Positions 1-8,600 of a stretch of 12,897 bases of DNA are shown one piece after another. Position 1 is the first letter of the stretch; each line of letters begins with the position of its first letter. This DNA is from Acidobacteriota bacterium (GTDB taxonomy: Bacteria > Acidobacteriota > Terriglobia > UBA7540). The notes beneath the pieces were generated by a model. It was not told where the DNA came from. It searched no databases and saw only the letters and a program-made list of their open reading frames with translations. Both the position numbers and the translations under genes were made by a program. Location of the stretch: positions 1 through 12,897 of the forward strand of contig JAKAWN010000177.1 of NCBI GenBank assembly GCA_021827245.1, given 5' to 3'.

Positions 1-171
1 GCGTCGCGCGCAAGAACATGCCGTCATTGTGCATGGTTCCCCGAGTAATTCAAGAGGGTAGGTCTTCACTACAGCGCCTGCCGGGGGAAGTCTTGTTGAC
101 GGGAAAACAGTTGTCGGCCCCAAACGGGCCAAAATCGCGGAAAACAACGCCCAGTTGTCAAAGTCGGGCTG

Positions 172-501
172 GGAAAGGCGATCCTGGTCATCGTGGGAGC
201 GATCGCGGAAGTGGAGCGGTCGCTGATCCGGGAGAGAGTGATGGCCGGGCTGAGGCGGGCAAAGCTGGAAGGCAAACATATCGGCAGGCCGAGACTCGAG
301 ATCGATCGTGAAGCCGTTCTCGAGGAGCGGGCACAGGGAATGAGCCTGAACGAGCTGGCGCGGAAGTATCAGGTCAGCAAAGCGACCATCCATAAACTTC
401 TGAAAGAAGGTTCGGAACGGGGTGGTCAAGAACCCCTCTCGCAAGCCCTTCCGCAAGCCGTTGATTGTGCACGTCCGAATTCGGCGATTTCAGCTGGTTG
501 A
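172..501 (+). pseudogene. Serine recombinase (resolvase/invertase family), C-terminal remnant
   Basis: Only the end of a site-specific serine recombinase is present. The frame shows the end of the catalytic domain and the long E helix (GAIAEVERSLIRERV, then a basic stretch ending GKHIGRPR). A C-terminal helix-turn-helix with the pattern MSLNELARKYQVSKATIHKLL follows. These are hallmarks of the resolvase/DNA-invertase family, where the E helix and arm sit over the crossover site and the HTH binds DNA. Intact members are about 180-200 residues and begin with an R-V-S-T-x-x-Q motif and catalytic serine. Here similarity starts near position 172, and stop codons occur in the same frame at 46-48 and 97-99. 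No other frame upstream supplies the catalytic domain. A GTG at 193 could start a 102-residue protein, but it would lack the active site. Most likely a dead relic of a transposon or integrated element; it could still bind DNA if expressed. Confidence 0.8.
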
Positions 502-610
502 AAAGGTGTAGATTTGCAAACCCTCGGTGGGAAGGGGATCGCTTGTCCCACGCGAAGTCACGTTAAGATATAGGCTGATGTTCAGCAGATTAGCCATTCA
601 GGCTGTTGTT

Positions 611-1948
611 TTATGCAGGGGTGGACAACCATTCTCCAAGCGCGCTGGAAATCCAGGCAAGCCCGAGCGGTCCGGAATGACCCTGAAGCGGATTTTCTTT
701 GGGACCGACGACATATGCCGTTTTTATACTCTCTGCAAAACATAGGGTCAAGCCACTCTGATATTCAGAGTGCCGAGTTGAAGAAAGCCAGACATAGTAA
801 GACAGGACCTCAACATCGAGCGCACTGCCGGGAAGGTCTTTCGCCGACGGCAAGGGGCTCGCAGTATTCTGGTTCACAAATACGGCCACGCTAGTGAACG
901 GCTTCGGTTTATTCCGCGTTCCGAAATAAATAACAAGAACCGAAGGCCGAGCACGGCGGAAGGCCTCTGAGGCTCCCCATTCCACAAAAGGATTGCCTGA
1001 TATGGGAGAGCCATTTCCGGTAAGAAATAGCGAACGGACGAACTCGCGAATGACCGGCCGATCCTTGATTTCGGGTGGACAGAAGCGCGAAACATCTTGC
1101 TTCCTGAGCTGATTGTAAATTTCGTCGGCTGAGGAGAGATTGTGGCTCATCGTGTTGACTGCATCCAGATAGTTCTCGCGAAAGGCCTTCAGCCTTTCAA
1201 AGCTCAAGACCGTGGAACGGGAAATGGGGTTCTGTTGCTGTTCGGCACCCAGAATAAAATCACTCAGCGTCGTGCCTGCGTCCAACGCCCACACGTTGGT
1301 GGATGAGCGGCTGGCTCTGCGGGCCATGGCATCCAGAAGGGTGCCGGAAGCGTGCTTGCCGGTTTGGCCGGCCGTCCCAAACAGGCTCTCGATAAACGCC
1401 CTCTCGTCGCCGGAATCGCCGAGATCAATCTGCAACCGCTTCCCAGTCTTTGGCCATCTCTTCCACACTGCAGTGGGATTAAAAGGAAGACAGGCTGGGA
1501 AGATCATCAGGATCAGACTTTTCACTGAGCTGCCGGGGCGGTTCTTCTTAACTGTCTGCACGCCACGCTCAATCTGGCCGAAGGCGTTTTCTACCTCGCG
1601 GCGCCACTCAAGATAGTAAGGCGAACGCGCCAGCAGCGAGCCGTCTTCTAGGGTCTGTTCCTGGACAGAAAAATCCCACTGGTTCACTTCCATTTTCTTT
1701 TCAAGTTTTCGGATCGGTTCAAAGAGTTGGGATCGCGGTTCCGGGCTTAATCCGTCCAGATAGGTAAGAACCTCCAATAGCGATTGACGCTCGTAGGGAA
1801 AGAGGACATCCCAGGAGCGGACCTGTTGATTGAAGAAAGGTTGGAACGTGATCGGAAGGTAACGGGAGATTCCCTTCTTGAGTCTTTTCAACTCTGCATT
1901 CAACTCTCTTTCATCCCGATTAACCTGATTTTCATTCTGTGTAGCCAT
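611..1948 (-). CDS. Protein of unknown function (445 aa), downstream of a DUF1501-like gene
   Basis: I do not recognise this protein. It has 445 residues and no signal peptide or obvious membrane segment, so it is probably cytoplasmic. The N-terminus is strongly charged (DERELNAELKRLKKGI) and may form a short coiled coil. The middle has aromatic and charged stretches such as PYYLEWRREVENAFGQIERG. The C-terminal third looks like a folded alpha/beta domain with hydrophobic strands (RPSVLVIYFGTRNKP, then FTSVAVFVNQ, and LDVEVLSYYVWLS). The start is ATG with GAGGGAG 11 nt upstream on the - strand. It lies 78 nt after the stop of the DUF1501-like gene on the same strand with no visible terminator between, so the two are probably co-transcribed. 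It could be an accessory or maturation factor for that exported protein, but nothing in its sequence shows this. Frame integrity over 1.3 kb makes it a convincing gene. Confidence 0.8.
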   Translation of the reverse strand: MATQNENQVNRDERELNAELKRLKKGISRYLPITFQPFFNQQVRSWDVLFPYERQSLLEVLTYLDGLSPEPRSQLFEPIRKLEKKMEVNQWDFSVQEQTLEDGSLLARSPYYLEWRREVENAFGQIERGVQTVKKNRPGSSVKSLILMIFPACLPFNPTAVWKRWPKTGKRLQIDLGDSGDERAFIESLFGTAGQTGKHASGTLLDAMARRASRSSTNVWALDAGTTLSDFILGAEQQQNPISRSTVLSFERLKAFRENYLDAVNTMSHNLSSADEIYNQLRKQDVSRFCPPEIKDRPVIREFVRSLFLTGNGSPISGNPFVEWGASEAFRRARPSVLVIYFGTRNKPKPFTSVAVFVNQNTASPLPSAKDLPGSALDVEVLSYYVWLSSTRHSEYQSGLTLCFAESIKTAYVVGPKENPLQGHSGPLGLAWISSALGEWLSTPA

Positions 1949-2026
1949 CGGTGTGAAGGCTCCCTCGATCTGGTCTTACTGAGGATCGCAGAGTATCATG
2001 ACACCATCTTCGATAACGGCGCTCGA

Positions 2027-3190
2027 TTAGCCTCCAATTTCCCGAAGCCGGACGCCCGCCGCCTCTGGCGCGCTACAGCCAAGTAATTCCGACACTGTGG
2101 GGCACACATCAATGTGTTGAACAGGTCGTCCGATGATCCGTGGTCGCTGCACATAAGGGCCGAGAACCAGCAACCACGTGGAGCGGCAAGAGGCGTCGTA
2201 TGCCCGATGGTTAAAGAAACCATTTGTCGTAGACCCATCGGCATCCCGACCGAACTCCGGCAGGATGCCAACCGTTGTCTTCCCGGCATAATCGGGGTTC
2301 GCCTTCACTCCCTGCCACAATTTAGAACAGAGCAGGTCCACATTCCGGATGCCTGCCACATGCATGGAATAAGATCCGAAGTGGGCTGCTTCAACATCCG
2401 AAAAATCGACTACAAGCAGCGAGGGCGCGAACTTCCGCATGATCTCACGTGCCACGAAGAACGTGAGCACATCACCCGTCATCGGTTCGTTACCGTGGAT
2501 CAGGTCAGCCACGGCTTTACGAATGCTGGCACGAACATGCGGGTCGAGGCGGTCGGCAGCATCAAAGACGTTCCAACCCAGACCTTCGTAGTTCACGCCC
2601 TGAAGCATTGCCTCCATTTGTGCCTGGACTTTTTCGCGATCTCCGAACGTCTTGCTCTTGCGGTCCCAGATGCCTTTCATCACAGCATTGATCATAAGCT
2701 GCTTCGGAAGAACCACGTTCGCGCCGAAAGGCACGCCGTATCCGTGTGCAGAACTGCACCCGATCAGGTCGGTTAGAGCCTTATTGCTGGCGACGATCCA
2801 GGCTTCGCTGGCGGGAAGTTGAAGCTGCTTGCGAAAATATTCGAAGATTGTCGGCGCAGTCGGTGAGTTTTCACCCCAGTCTCCCACTCGTTGCCAGGTG
2901 CCCGTCAGGATGCTGGAAATCGCGTTGAAGTGCGCGGTTACTCCCTCATTGCGCACGTCGGCATAAAAAAGGGACTGGGGACCCAATTCCCGTGCCAGAT
3001 GTGGAATATTGTCAAAGCCTTGAGGCGAGAAGGTCTCCTGGCGACGGACCCCACCGACGATCACCAGAATGACCTTATTCTTTGGGACATTGCTGCTTCG
3101 GCCCGCGCGGGCGAAGCCCGTTCGGGTCAGAACTTCCCCTGCTACCAGTAGTCCTGCCGCCCGAAGGAAAGCCCTTTTTGAAGCATCCAC
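2027..3190 (-). CDS. Tat-exported DUF1501-like protein of the alkaline-phosphatase superfamily
   Basis: Predicted exported hydrolase-like protein of 387 residues. The N-terminus has a Tat-like signal with KR in place of the twin arginines (SKRAFLR, residues 4-10), followed by a hydrophobic stretch and a likely cleavage site near residue 29. The core strand VILVIVGG (40-47) carries Gly-Gly where phosphatases and sulfatases have the metal-binding Asp-Gly. Further on are DFSD..AAH (D262, D265, H270), EFGRD (312-316) and a later histidine (NHRA, H328). The EFGR motif followed by a histidine, the GG strand and the Tat signal point to the DUF1501 family, a relative of sulfatases. The closing HIDVCPTVSELLG pattern is shared with sulfatases and phosphomutases. 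Substrate unknown. The start is placed at GTG 3190 because GGAGG ends nine bases upstream of it; a TTG at 3199 in the same frame would directly abut that site. It leads a probable two-gene operon. Confidence 0.75.
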   Translation of the reverse strand: MDASKRAFLRAAGLLVAGEVLTRTGFARAGRSSNVPKNKVILVIVGGVRRQETFSPQGFDNIPHLARELGPQSLFYADVRNEGVTAHFNAISSILTGTWQRVGDWGENSPTAPTIFEYFRKQLQLPASEAWIVASNKALTDLIGCSSAHGYGVPFGANVVLPKQLMINAVMKGIWDRKSKTFGDREKVQAQMEAMLQGVNYEGLGWNVFDAADRLDPHVRASIRKAVADLIHGNEPMTGDVLTFFVAREIMRKFAPSLLVVDFSDVEAAHFGSYSMHVAGIRNVDLLCSKLWQGVKANPDYAGKTTVGILPEFGRDADGSTTNGFFNHRAYDASCRSTWLLVLGPYVQRPRIIGRPVQHIDVCPTVSELLGCSAPEAAGVRLREIGG

Positions 3191-3199
3191 GAGGTTCAA

Positions 3200-3204
3200 C
3201 CTCC
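3200..3204 (-). promoter_or_regulatory. Ribosome-binding site that sets the GTG start at 3190
   Basis: On the - strand GGAGG is followed by nine bases and then GTG at 3190. The upstream in-frame TTG at 3199 touches the GGAGG directly, leaving no spacer, so the GTG is the better start. Confidence 0.6.
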
Positions 3205-3400
3205 ACGGTCAAAGAACCTTCGTAGTACTGAGGCGCTTATCAACGGGAAACCGAGCACAATCACTCTGGGATTTCATTTGGAAAATGCCAATCGCCTCTC
3301 TTCGGGTCTCTGACGGTAACCACGCCATGGTTTCTTCCCGAGTTCTGAAGTACAGATCATGGCAGCGGTTAAGAAGTCCAGAAAATAGCCCATAAAGAGC

Positions 3401-3414
3401 GCGCAAGCTTGCGC
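3401..3414 (-). terminator. GC-rich 14-bp palindrome just after the GH59 stop codon
   Basis: GCGCAAGCTTGCGC is a perfect palindrome that begins four bases beyond the TAA of the GH59 gene. As RNA it can form a five-pair GCGCA/TGCGC stem with an AGCT tetraloop. It is followed on the - strand by GCTCTTTATG, which has only a short T run, so it is at best a weak intrinsic terminator. It could also be a protein-binding site. The rest of 3205-3417 shows no credible gene. Confidence 0.3.
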
Positions 3415-3417
3415 CGC

Positions 3418-5430
3418 TTACCGCACGCTAAAATTATCGAATTGAGCCTGATTCCAGGCCGACCCAATTCCGGCCATACCGTGATCATGGGTTTTGTTGT
3501 CGACCTGCGCAACCAGCGCTCCGTCAATCGACGCTTTGATCTCAGATCCATGAAACGCCAATTCAAGGTGATGCCACTTTCGTACCGGAAATTGGACCCG
3601 ACCCGTCATAAGTCTTACGGTCGGCTCTTTGTACTTCGTACTCAAAAGTTCCCAAGAGCCATTCCAATGAACGAGCAGAACGTAAGCGCTGGGGAATGGT
3701 GCCTTATGGTCCTCGAAGACGTTCGCATCGTCGATGCGGCCGAGAAGGGTTACTTGCCCCGCTCCTTCAAGCATCGTGTCGGTGCTCACCGTGTAGTCCC
3801 GCCAATCAGCACTGCCAAGGTAAGTGTACGGATCAGGCAGAGGACCCCACGGAATCGGTTTTTTGGTGATCATCTGTTCGAGGCAGTTCCCCGGCCTCCC
3901 CGTGCAGGGATGTACCTCAAAGGCTCCGTCCTGGTCCGCAATGTATCGAGGAGATTGTCCGAGTTTCGTGTTCTCAAAGATTTCTGTGTACGGAAATGGG
4001 AATGGGGCTGCAGGCGGAGGTGTCGTGGTTCCCTTATGCTGACCTGTGGTCGTAGTGAGGGAATAAATAGAATTGGAGTCAAGGACTATGGAAAAAGAAC
4101 TGTCATGTGGCTGGATGTCCCCTATGAGTTCGAAGGTTTTGTTGGCATTGGTCTCCCACACATGGACCGTACCCTGCGAAAGTCCACCAGCGATTCGGAA
4201 GTCGGCGCGCTGCGGTCCTTTGGCGTTGACGGTTTCAATGACGACGCTGTAGTCCTTTCCGGAAGGAGACTTCAGGGTAACGTGGCTGCCGCCACTGCCA
4301 AGAAATCCGCAGGCGCTGTCGATGTACTGCCAGCCCGGCTGTGCGAACTGCGTGGTGTGGGCAGTTACCCATATCATCGGCAGGACTTCGTAGTGTCCAG
4401 ACCATGGCGTATTGGCGCGCATCAGCCCGGAGCCTGGAGCCGCGAGGTTGTCGTAATAAGAAGTCACTGGGCTCCAGATCTCCGTAACGGTGATTTGATC
4501 CCTGATGTAGTTCAAGTTATAGATCATGGCCAGGGATTCAGCAAAGGGTGACCAATTGCGTGATAGACCACGAGTGTAGAAGTAGAACTCGTCCTCGGAC
4601 GCCCATAAGGGCTTACCGCTTTTTCGAGCTGCCTCGGGGGCCGTGGCAGCCTTGACAACGTCGGGATAATGAACTCCGATCACGCTGACGGCGTTCCGAA
4701 ACTCCGGATCCTTACTCATGTCGTCGGTCACTCTTGACCACTGCTGTTGGTTGGGCATGAGGTCACAACATACAATGCGCGTCGGAAGTCTGTTTCTCAG
4801 GAGCGTTTTCTTGAGCATTTTGACATAGGCCGACTCGTAAGGCGCTTCATTCCAAATCCCCGTGTACTGAATATCCAGATTGTGCCGCGACTTGGCCCCT
4901 TGGATAAATTTGGCGACATAGTCGGCCATATCCTGGGAGTAAAAGTGGCCGTTGCCGATCCAGCCGGGAGCACCCCATGGCAAGCTATCCAGGGTGATCT
5001 GCGGGTTTCGCTTCCTGGCTTCCTTGATCAGCCACCACTCGTAGCCGCGGCTGAAGTTGGGATGAGTCATTTCTGCGCGCGTGCGGGCAAAACTGGGTTC
5101 AGAACCATCGGTGGAATTCACGTCGCTGCCGATTTCCACCTTCAGGTGCTGAAGCGAGGCGCCGTAATCAGGCTTGAAGAGATAATCGAGGATCTGGCTG
5201 CGATAAGGCTCTGCATAATCCTGGAGCAGGCGTGATGAGGCCCCCGCGCTGAGCGCGCCAACGCCATCAAAAATGCGACCAGTTCCCTGACCATCCAGCG
5301 TGATTGAGGATGTGGGTAGAGGCGGCTTGCGGGTGGCGCATCCCCAGAACAAGCCGAGGAGCGCCAACGCGATAAACCGCGTGCACTTGGTGCGGGTTTC
5401 TTGTGTATGACCGGCGCGAACTCGGGGCAT
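3418..5430 (-). CDS. GH59 galactocerebrosidase-like lipoprotein (beta-galactosidase)
   Basis: Homologue of animal galactocerebrosidase (GALC, family GH59), which removes beta-linked galactose from galactosylceramide. Of 670 residues, 1-31 form a lipoprotein-type signal with a plausible lipobox ending at Cys31 (LFWGC). The mature protein matches GALC throughout as I recall it. Signature blocks include EPYRSQILDYLFKP (74-87), KVEIG (97-101), RGYEWWLIKEA (128-138), WNE (acid/base Glu195), SED (nucleophile Glu279), PWSGHY, and WVTAHTTQFAQPGW. A beta-sandwich follows the barrel, then the C-terminal lectin-like domain ending AQFDNFSVR. All domains of the animal enzyme therefore appear present, and both catalytic glutamates are kept. 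The ATG start has GGGAGG eight bases upstream. It would act at the cell envelope, in the periplasm or on the surface. It lies 206 nt after the TonB receptor gene on the same strand. The true substrate (galactolipid, sphingolipid or glycan) is unknown. Confidence 0.93.
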   Translation of the reverse strand: MPRVRAGHTQETRTKCTRFIALALLGLFWGCATRKPPLPTSSITLDGQGTGRIFDGVGALSAGASSRLLQDYAEPYRSQILDYLFKPDYGASLQHLKVEIGSDVNSTDGSEPSFARTRAEMTHPNFSRGYEWWLIKEARKRNPQITLDSLPWGAPGWIGNGHFYSQDMADYVAKFIQGAKSRHNLDIQYTGIWNEAPYESAYVKMLKKTLLRNRLPTRIVCCDLMPNQQQWSRVTDDMSKDPEFRNAVSVIGVHYPDVVKAATAPEAARKSGKPLWASEDEFYFYTRGLSRNWSPFAESLAMIYNLNYIRDQITVTEIWSPVTSYYDNLAAPGSGLMRANTPWSGHYEVLPMIWVTAHTTQFAQPGWQYIDSACGFLGSGGSHVTLKSPSGKDYSVVIETVNAKGPQRADFRIAGGLSQGTVHVWETNANKTFELIGDIQPHDSSFSIVLDSNSIYSLTTTTGQHKGTTTPPPAAPFPFPYTEIFENTKLGQSPRYIADQDGAFEVHPCTGRPGNCLEQMITKKPIPWGPLPDPYTYLGSADWRDYTVSTDTMLEGAGQVTLLGRIDDANVFEDHKAPFPSAYVLLVHWNGSWELLSTKYKEPTVRLMTGRVQFPVRKWHHLELAFHGSEIKASIDGALVAQVDNKTHDHGMAGIGSAWNQAQFDNFSVR

Positions 5431-5584
5431 TGCTGCGACCTCCCGTTTGAAAGTGATATCTACGCCTGGGCGACATTGGATCGCTGTTCGGGGCGTCCGC
5501 GATTCCGTGTCCAGCTCGACTTAAGGAGGAAGATACCCTGACGAGAAACGTCTGAATTGACAGCCTCTGACGGATGCGGAACGG

Positions 5585-5630
5585 GCCCTGTTCGAGGGCT
5601 GGGCGGGCGGTTGTTTAGGCCACCCGCCCG
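5585..5630 (-). terminator. Two tandem GC-rich hairpins after the TonB receptor gene
   Basis: Two hairpins follow the receptor's stop codon. CGGGCGG (5604-5610) pairs with CCGCCCG (5624-5630) around a 13-nt loop. GCCCT (5585-5589) pairs with AGGGC (5595-5599) around a 5-nt loop. Neither is followed by a clear T tract on the - strand. They could stop transcription or protect the receptor mRNA 3' end, and they separate it from the GH59 gene. Confidence 0.4.
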
Positions 5631-5636
5631 TGAGCA

Positions 5637-8600
5637 CTAGAAGTAAAACTTCAAAGCGAACTGGATCTGGCGGGGAATCCCCCGTGTCCCTGTGATATTT
5701 GAAAACGTCGCTGTGTTGAGGAAGTTCAAATTCCCCGGGTTAGAAAAGTTGGGATGGTTCAAGAAGTTGAAGAACTCGCCGCGGAATTGTAAATGTGTGT
5801 TTTCCGTCGTTTGGAAGTCCTTAAAGACTGAGAAATCCCAATTGGCGAAACCGGGCCCGTGAACCTGGAAAGGTCTGCCGCCAAAAGGTGCGAAATCGTT
5901 CTGGCCAAACCCTGTCGCCAAGGGTGGGTCGGAAAATGCGGCCGCATTAAGAAAGTTTGTAATGCCGTGCGGCCCAATGTGAGCATAGAGATCCTGGCCA
6001 GGAACCATCAGGGCAACACAGTTGTTGCTGGAAGGAAACGAGTTTCTCTGGGTGGCGCATCCAACTTCAAACGGGAAGCCATCCTGCACGGTGATAATGC
6101 TTTGGACGCTCCAACCGCCTACAACCTGGTTCAGCGCATTGGAAACGCCTTTGGCAAAGTGCCGGCCATGGCCGAAGGGGAGCTGCCAGATTGCGCTACC
6201 ATGGAATATGTTGGGCACGTCCGATCCGCAGAAACGGTAATCGCGCTTCAACCCAAAGCCAGGAATCGTTGCCGCGCGAGCGAAGAAGTTATCTCCGAAA
6301 CTGTTGAGAATGTTGCGGGCATCTGTCATGCACCTCGAGTAGGTGTAATTCACCAGTGTTTGCAGGCCACTGCTGAACCGCTTTTCGTAGGTGCCCTGGA
6401 ACCCATAGTAGAAGGCGTCGCCGTTGGGAGCGATGAAATCGCTGTTGCTGCTGAAATCCGGGAAGGGGACGTACATCTGAGAGGTTTGCCCGGTCGGCAA
6501 AGTTGCCGGCAGAATCTCGTTCGGGAGGTTTGCCTTGTCGCCATTTAGCAGGTGGCGTGACGTGTTGCCAATGTAACCGAGGGTAACAGTCTGGTTCTGG
6601 GAGAGCTGGTACTGGAACGAGGCATTCCACTCCTGAGTGTACCCGGTCTTCCAGTTGGGCTGGAACGCCACCAGGGTCATATTCTTGGCGTTGAAGCCCG
6701 GGTTATTGGGGTACGGTTCCAGTGAGAGAAGGCCGCGTTCAAGGGTTCCCAACTGGCCGTCCGCATAAACGATCGGGTGGGCGTTGTCGTGCGCGGGAGA
6801 GGTCAAAGTTACGACGTTCGGATAATTGAATCCGGGGTCGGGTGCGCCTCCCAGGCTCTGGAAGCCTCCAAAAAAGATCCCGTAACCGAGCCGCATCACA
6901 AGTTTGGGAGTGATCTGGTAAGCCAGACCCACGCGTGGCGAGAAATCTGTCAGCGGGGTATTCATCAGGCCAGGAACGCTTGAATAGGCAAGGCCAATTC
7001 CATCCTGGGCCAGCAGAGATGTGAAGGATGGAGAAAGGGCAACGTTCCTAAACGCCGTGTTCAGGATGTACTGGGCATTCGGTATGGTATTCAACCCCGA
7101 GTAGGTCCCTGGATTCAGGATCGCGTTTGCTCCGTACTTCTCATTGATCTGCCCGAAGAATTCCCACCGCAAGCCCAGATTGAGAGTCAGCTTGCGTGTC
7201 AGTTTCCAATCATCCTGGAAGTAGGCGCCGTAATAGTGGCGAAGGTCATCAATCCAGGAGACGTTCGAATCATTTACGCTTCTGGGTCCGCCGACATAAT
7301 CAATGCCGCCGGGCACCGTGGAAGCGATGGGGGTGAGAAGAAGAGCTGCGATGCCCGGGCCGACGGTCTGGGTAGGACCGGACGGAATGCCCGTGTACGT
7401 TCCAAATTGGAACTGCCCCCGAGAGGCAGTGGTGTTGAGCCAGGGAAAACGCAAGAATTGCCCTTCGAATCCTCCCTTGAACGTATGCTTTCCGTAAATC
7501 TTGGTCAAATTTTCTGACACCTGCCAGGTGTTGCTGTAGCGGATGTTGGGAGTTGCCCATCCGCCAGCGCCAAGAGCTGTGAGCCCATCGATCTGAATGT
7601 TCGGCAGACCGTAGTTGCCGTTCGCCTGAGAAACACCTTGGATGCCGAACATATCGGGAATTCCCGGTTGGTTGGTCAGAGTGGGATTGGATACGGTGTG
7701 GAGGCGGCTGTAGCCGATTCGAAATTCGTTAATCATGGTGGGCGAGAACAGATGCGTTTCGCTTAGGACGGCGCCGAATGCAATGTCAGTGAAGTCGCCC
7801 TGCCCAAATCCGGCATTCGAGCCAAGCCCAATAAAATCACCGGGATAGAACGCATTTCGTTTCGAGTAGCTGACCCGTGCAAACATCTGGTCGTGCTCGC
7901 TAAAGTTCTGATCGACGCGAACGTCAAAGTGATTCGTATCGTTGGGCTGGCTGCGGTTAATTGCGAAGTTGTTCTGGGTGCCGGCAGCCAATCCTGCAGT
8001 ATTCGGCGCCGGATAGAGTTGAAGAATCTTGATGGCGTTGGAGTTGAGCCGGCTGGCTGGCAAAACGTTCATGCAGACCTGCTGTGCTGCAGTATTGAAG
8101 TTCGTCATGCCAACGATGCTACCGCAGGTATAGAAAGGATCGCGAACGTACCCGTTGGCTGTGGCCACTAACCCCGTGACCGGGTCAACTTGCCCCGCGG
8201 TTACAGCCCGAGTTGTAGCGGGATCTAAGATGGTGTTTGCGTTAAAACTCCGTCCAAGCAGGTCGCCGGCTGTCTGAGTGGTGGCGGCAAACAAATCCTG
8301 GAAGTTGGTAAAGCCACTGCTTGACTCGGCCAGAGTTGGAACGCTCGGATTGCGCAAAACGCTCTCGCGGATTCGTGTGCCTTCGTAATCAACGAAGAAA
8401 AAGGTCTTGTCATGTCCATTGTAGACACGGGGAATTACCACCGGGCCACCGACGGCAAAACCAAACTGGTTCTGCCGCAATTCACCTTTCTTGACGCCTC
8501 GAGCATTATTGAAATAATTCGAGGAGTCCAGGGCGTCATTGCGCAAAAACTCCCACAAGGAGCCGTGGACCTTGTTGGTTCCGGACTTGATGGTGGCGTT

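Noticed and set aside
1..61. Possible gene tail at the left edge (frame open from 2, stop TAG at 59-61) or a short - strand start at 34
   Set aside because: Fewer than 20 residues are visible in either case and neither is recognisable.
18..311. 97-residue open frame on + overlapping the recombinase remnant
   Set aside because: It has no recognisable motif and low-complexity charged composition; the overlapping frame carries the clear recombinase sequence.
3209..3406. 65-residue - frame between the GH59 and DUF1501-like genes
   Set aside because: TTG start overlapping the palindrome, no ribosome-binding site, no recognisable sequence.
3409..4551. 380-residue open frame on + opposite the GH59 gene
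   Set aside because: It is the antisense shadow of a gene with clear family motifs; its own translation shows none.
5524..5531. AAGGAGGA resembling a ribosome-binding site on + in the gap after the GH59 start
   Set aside because: No start codon with an open frame follows it.
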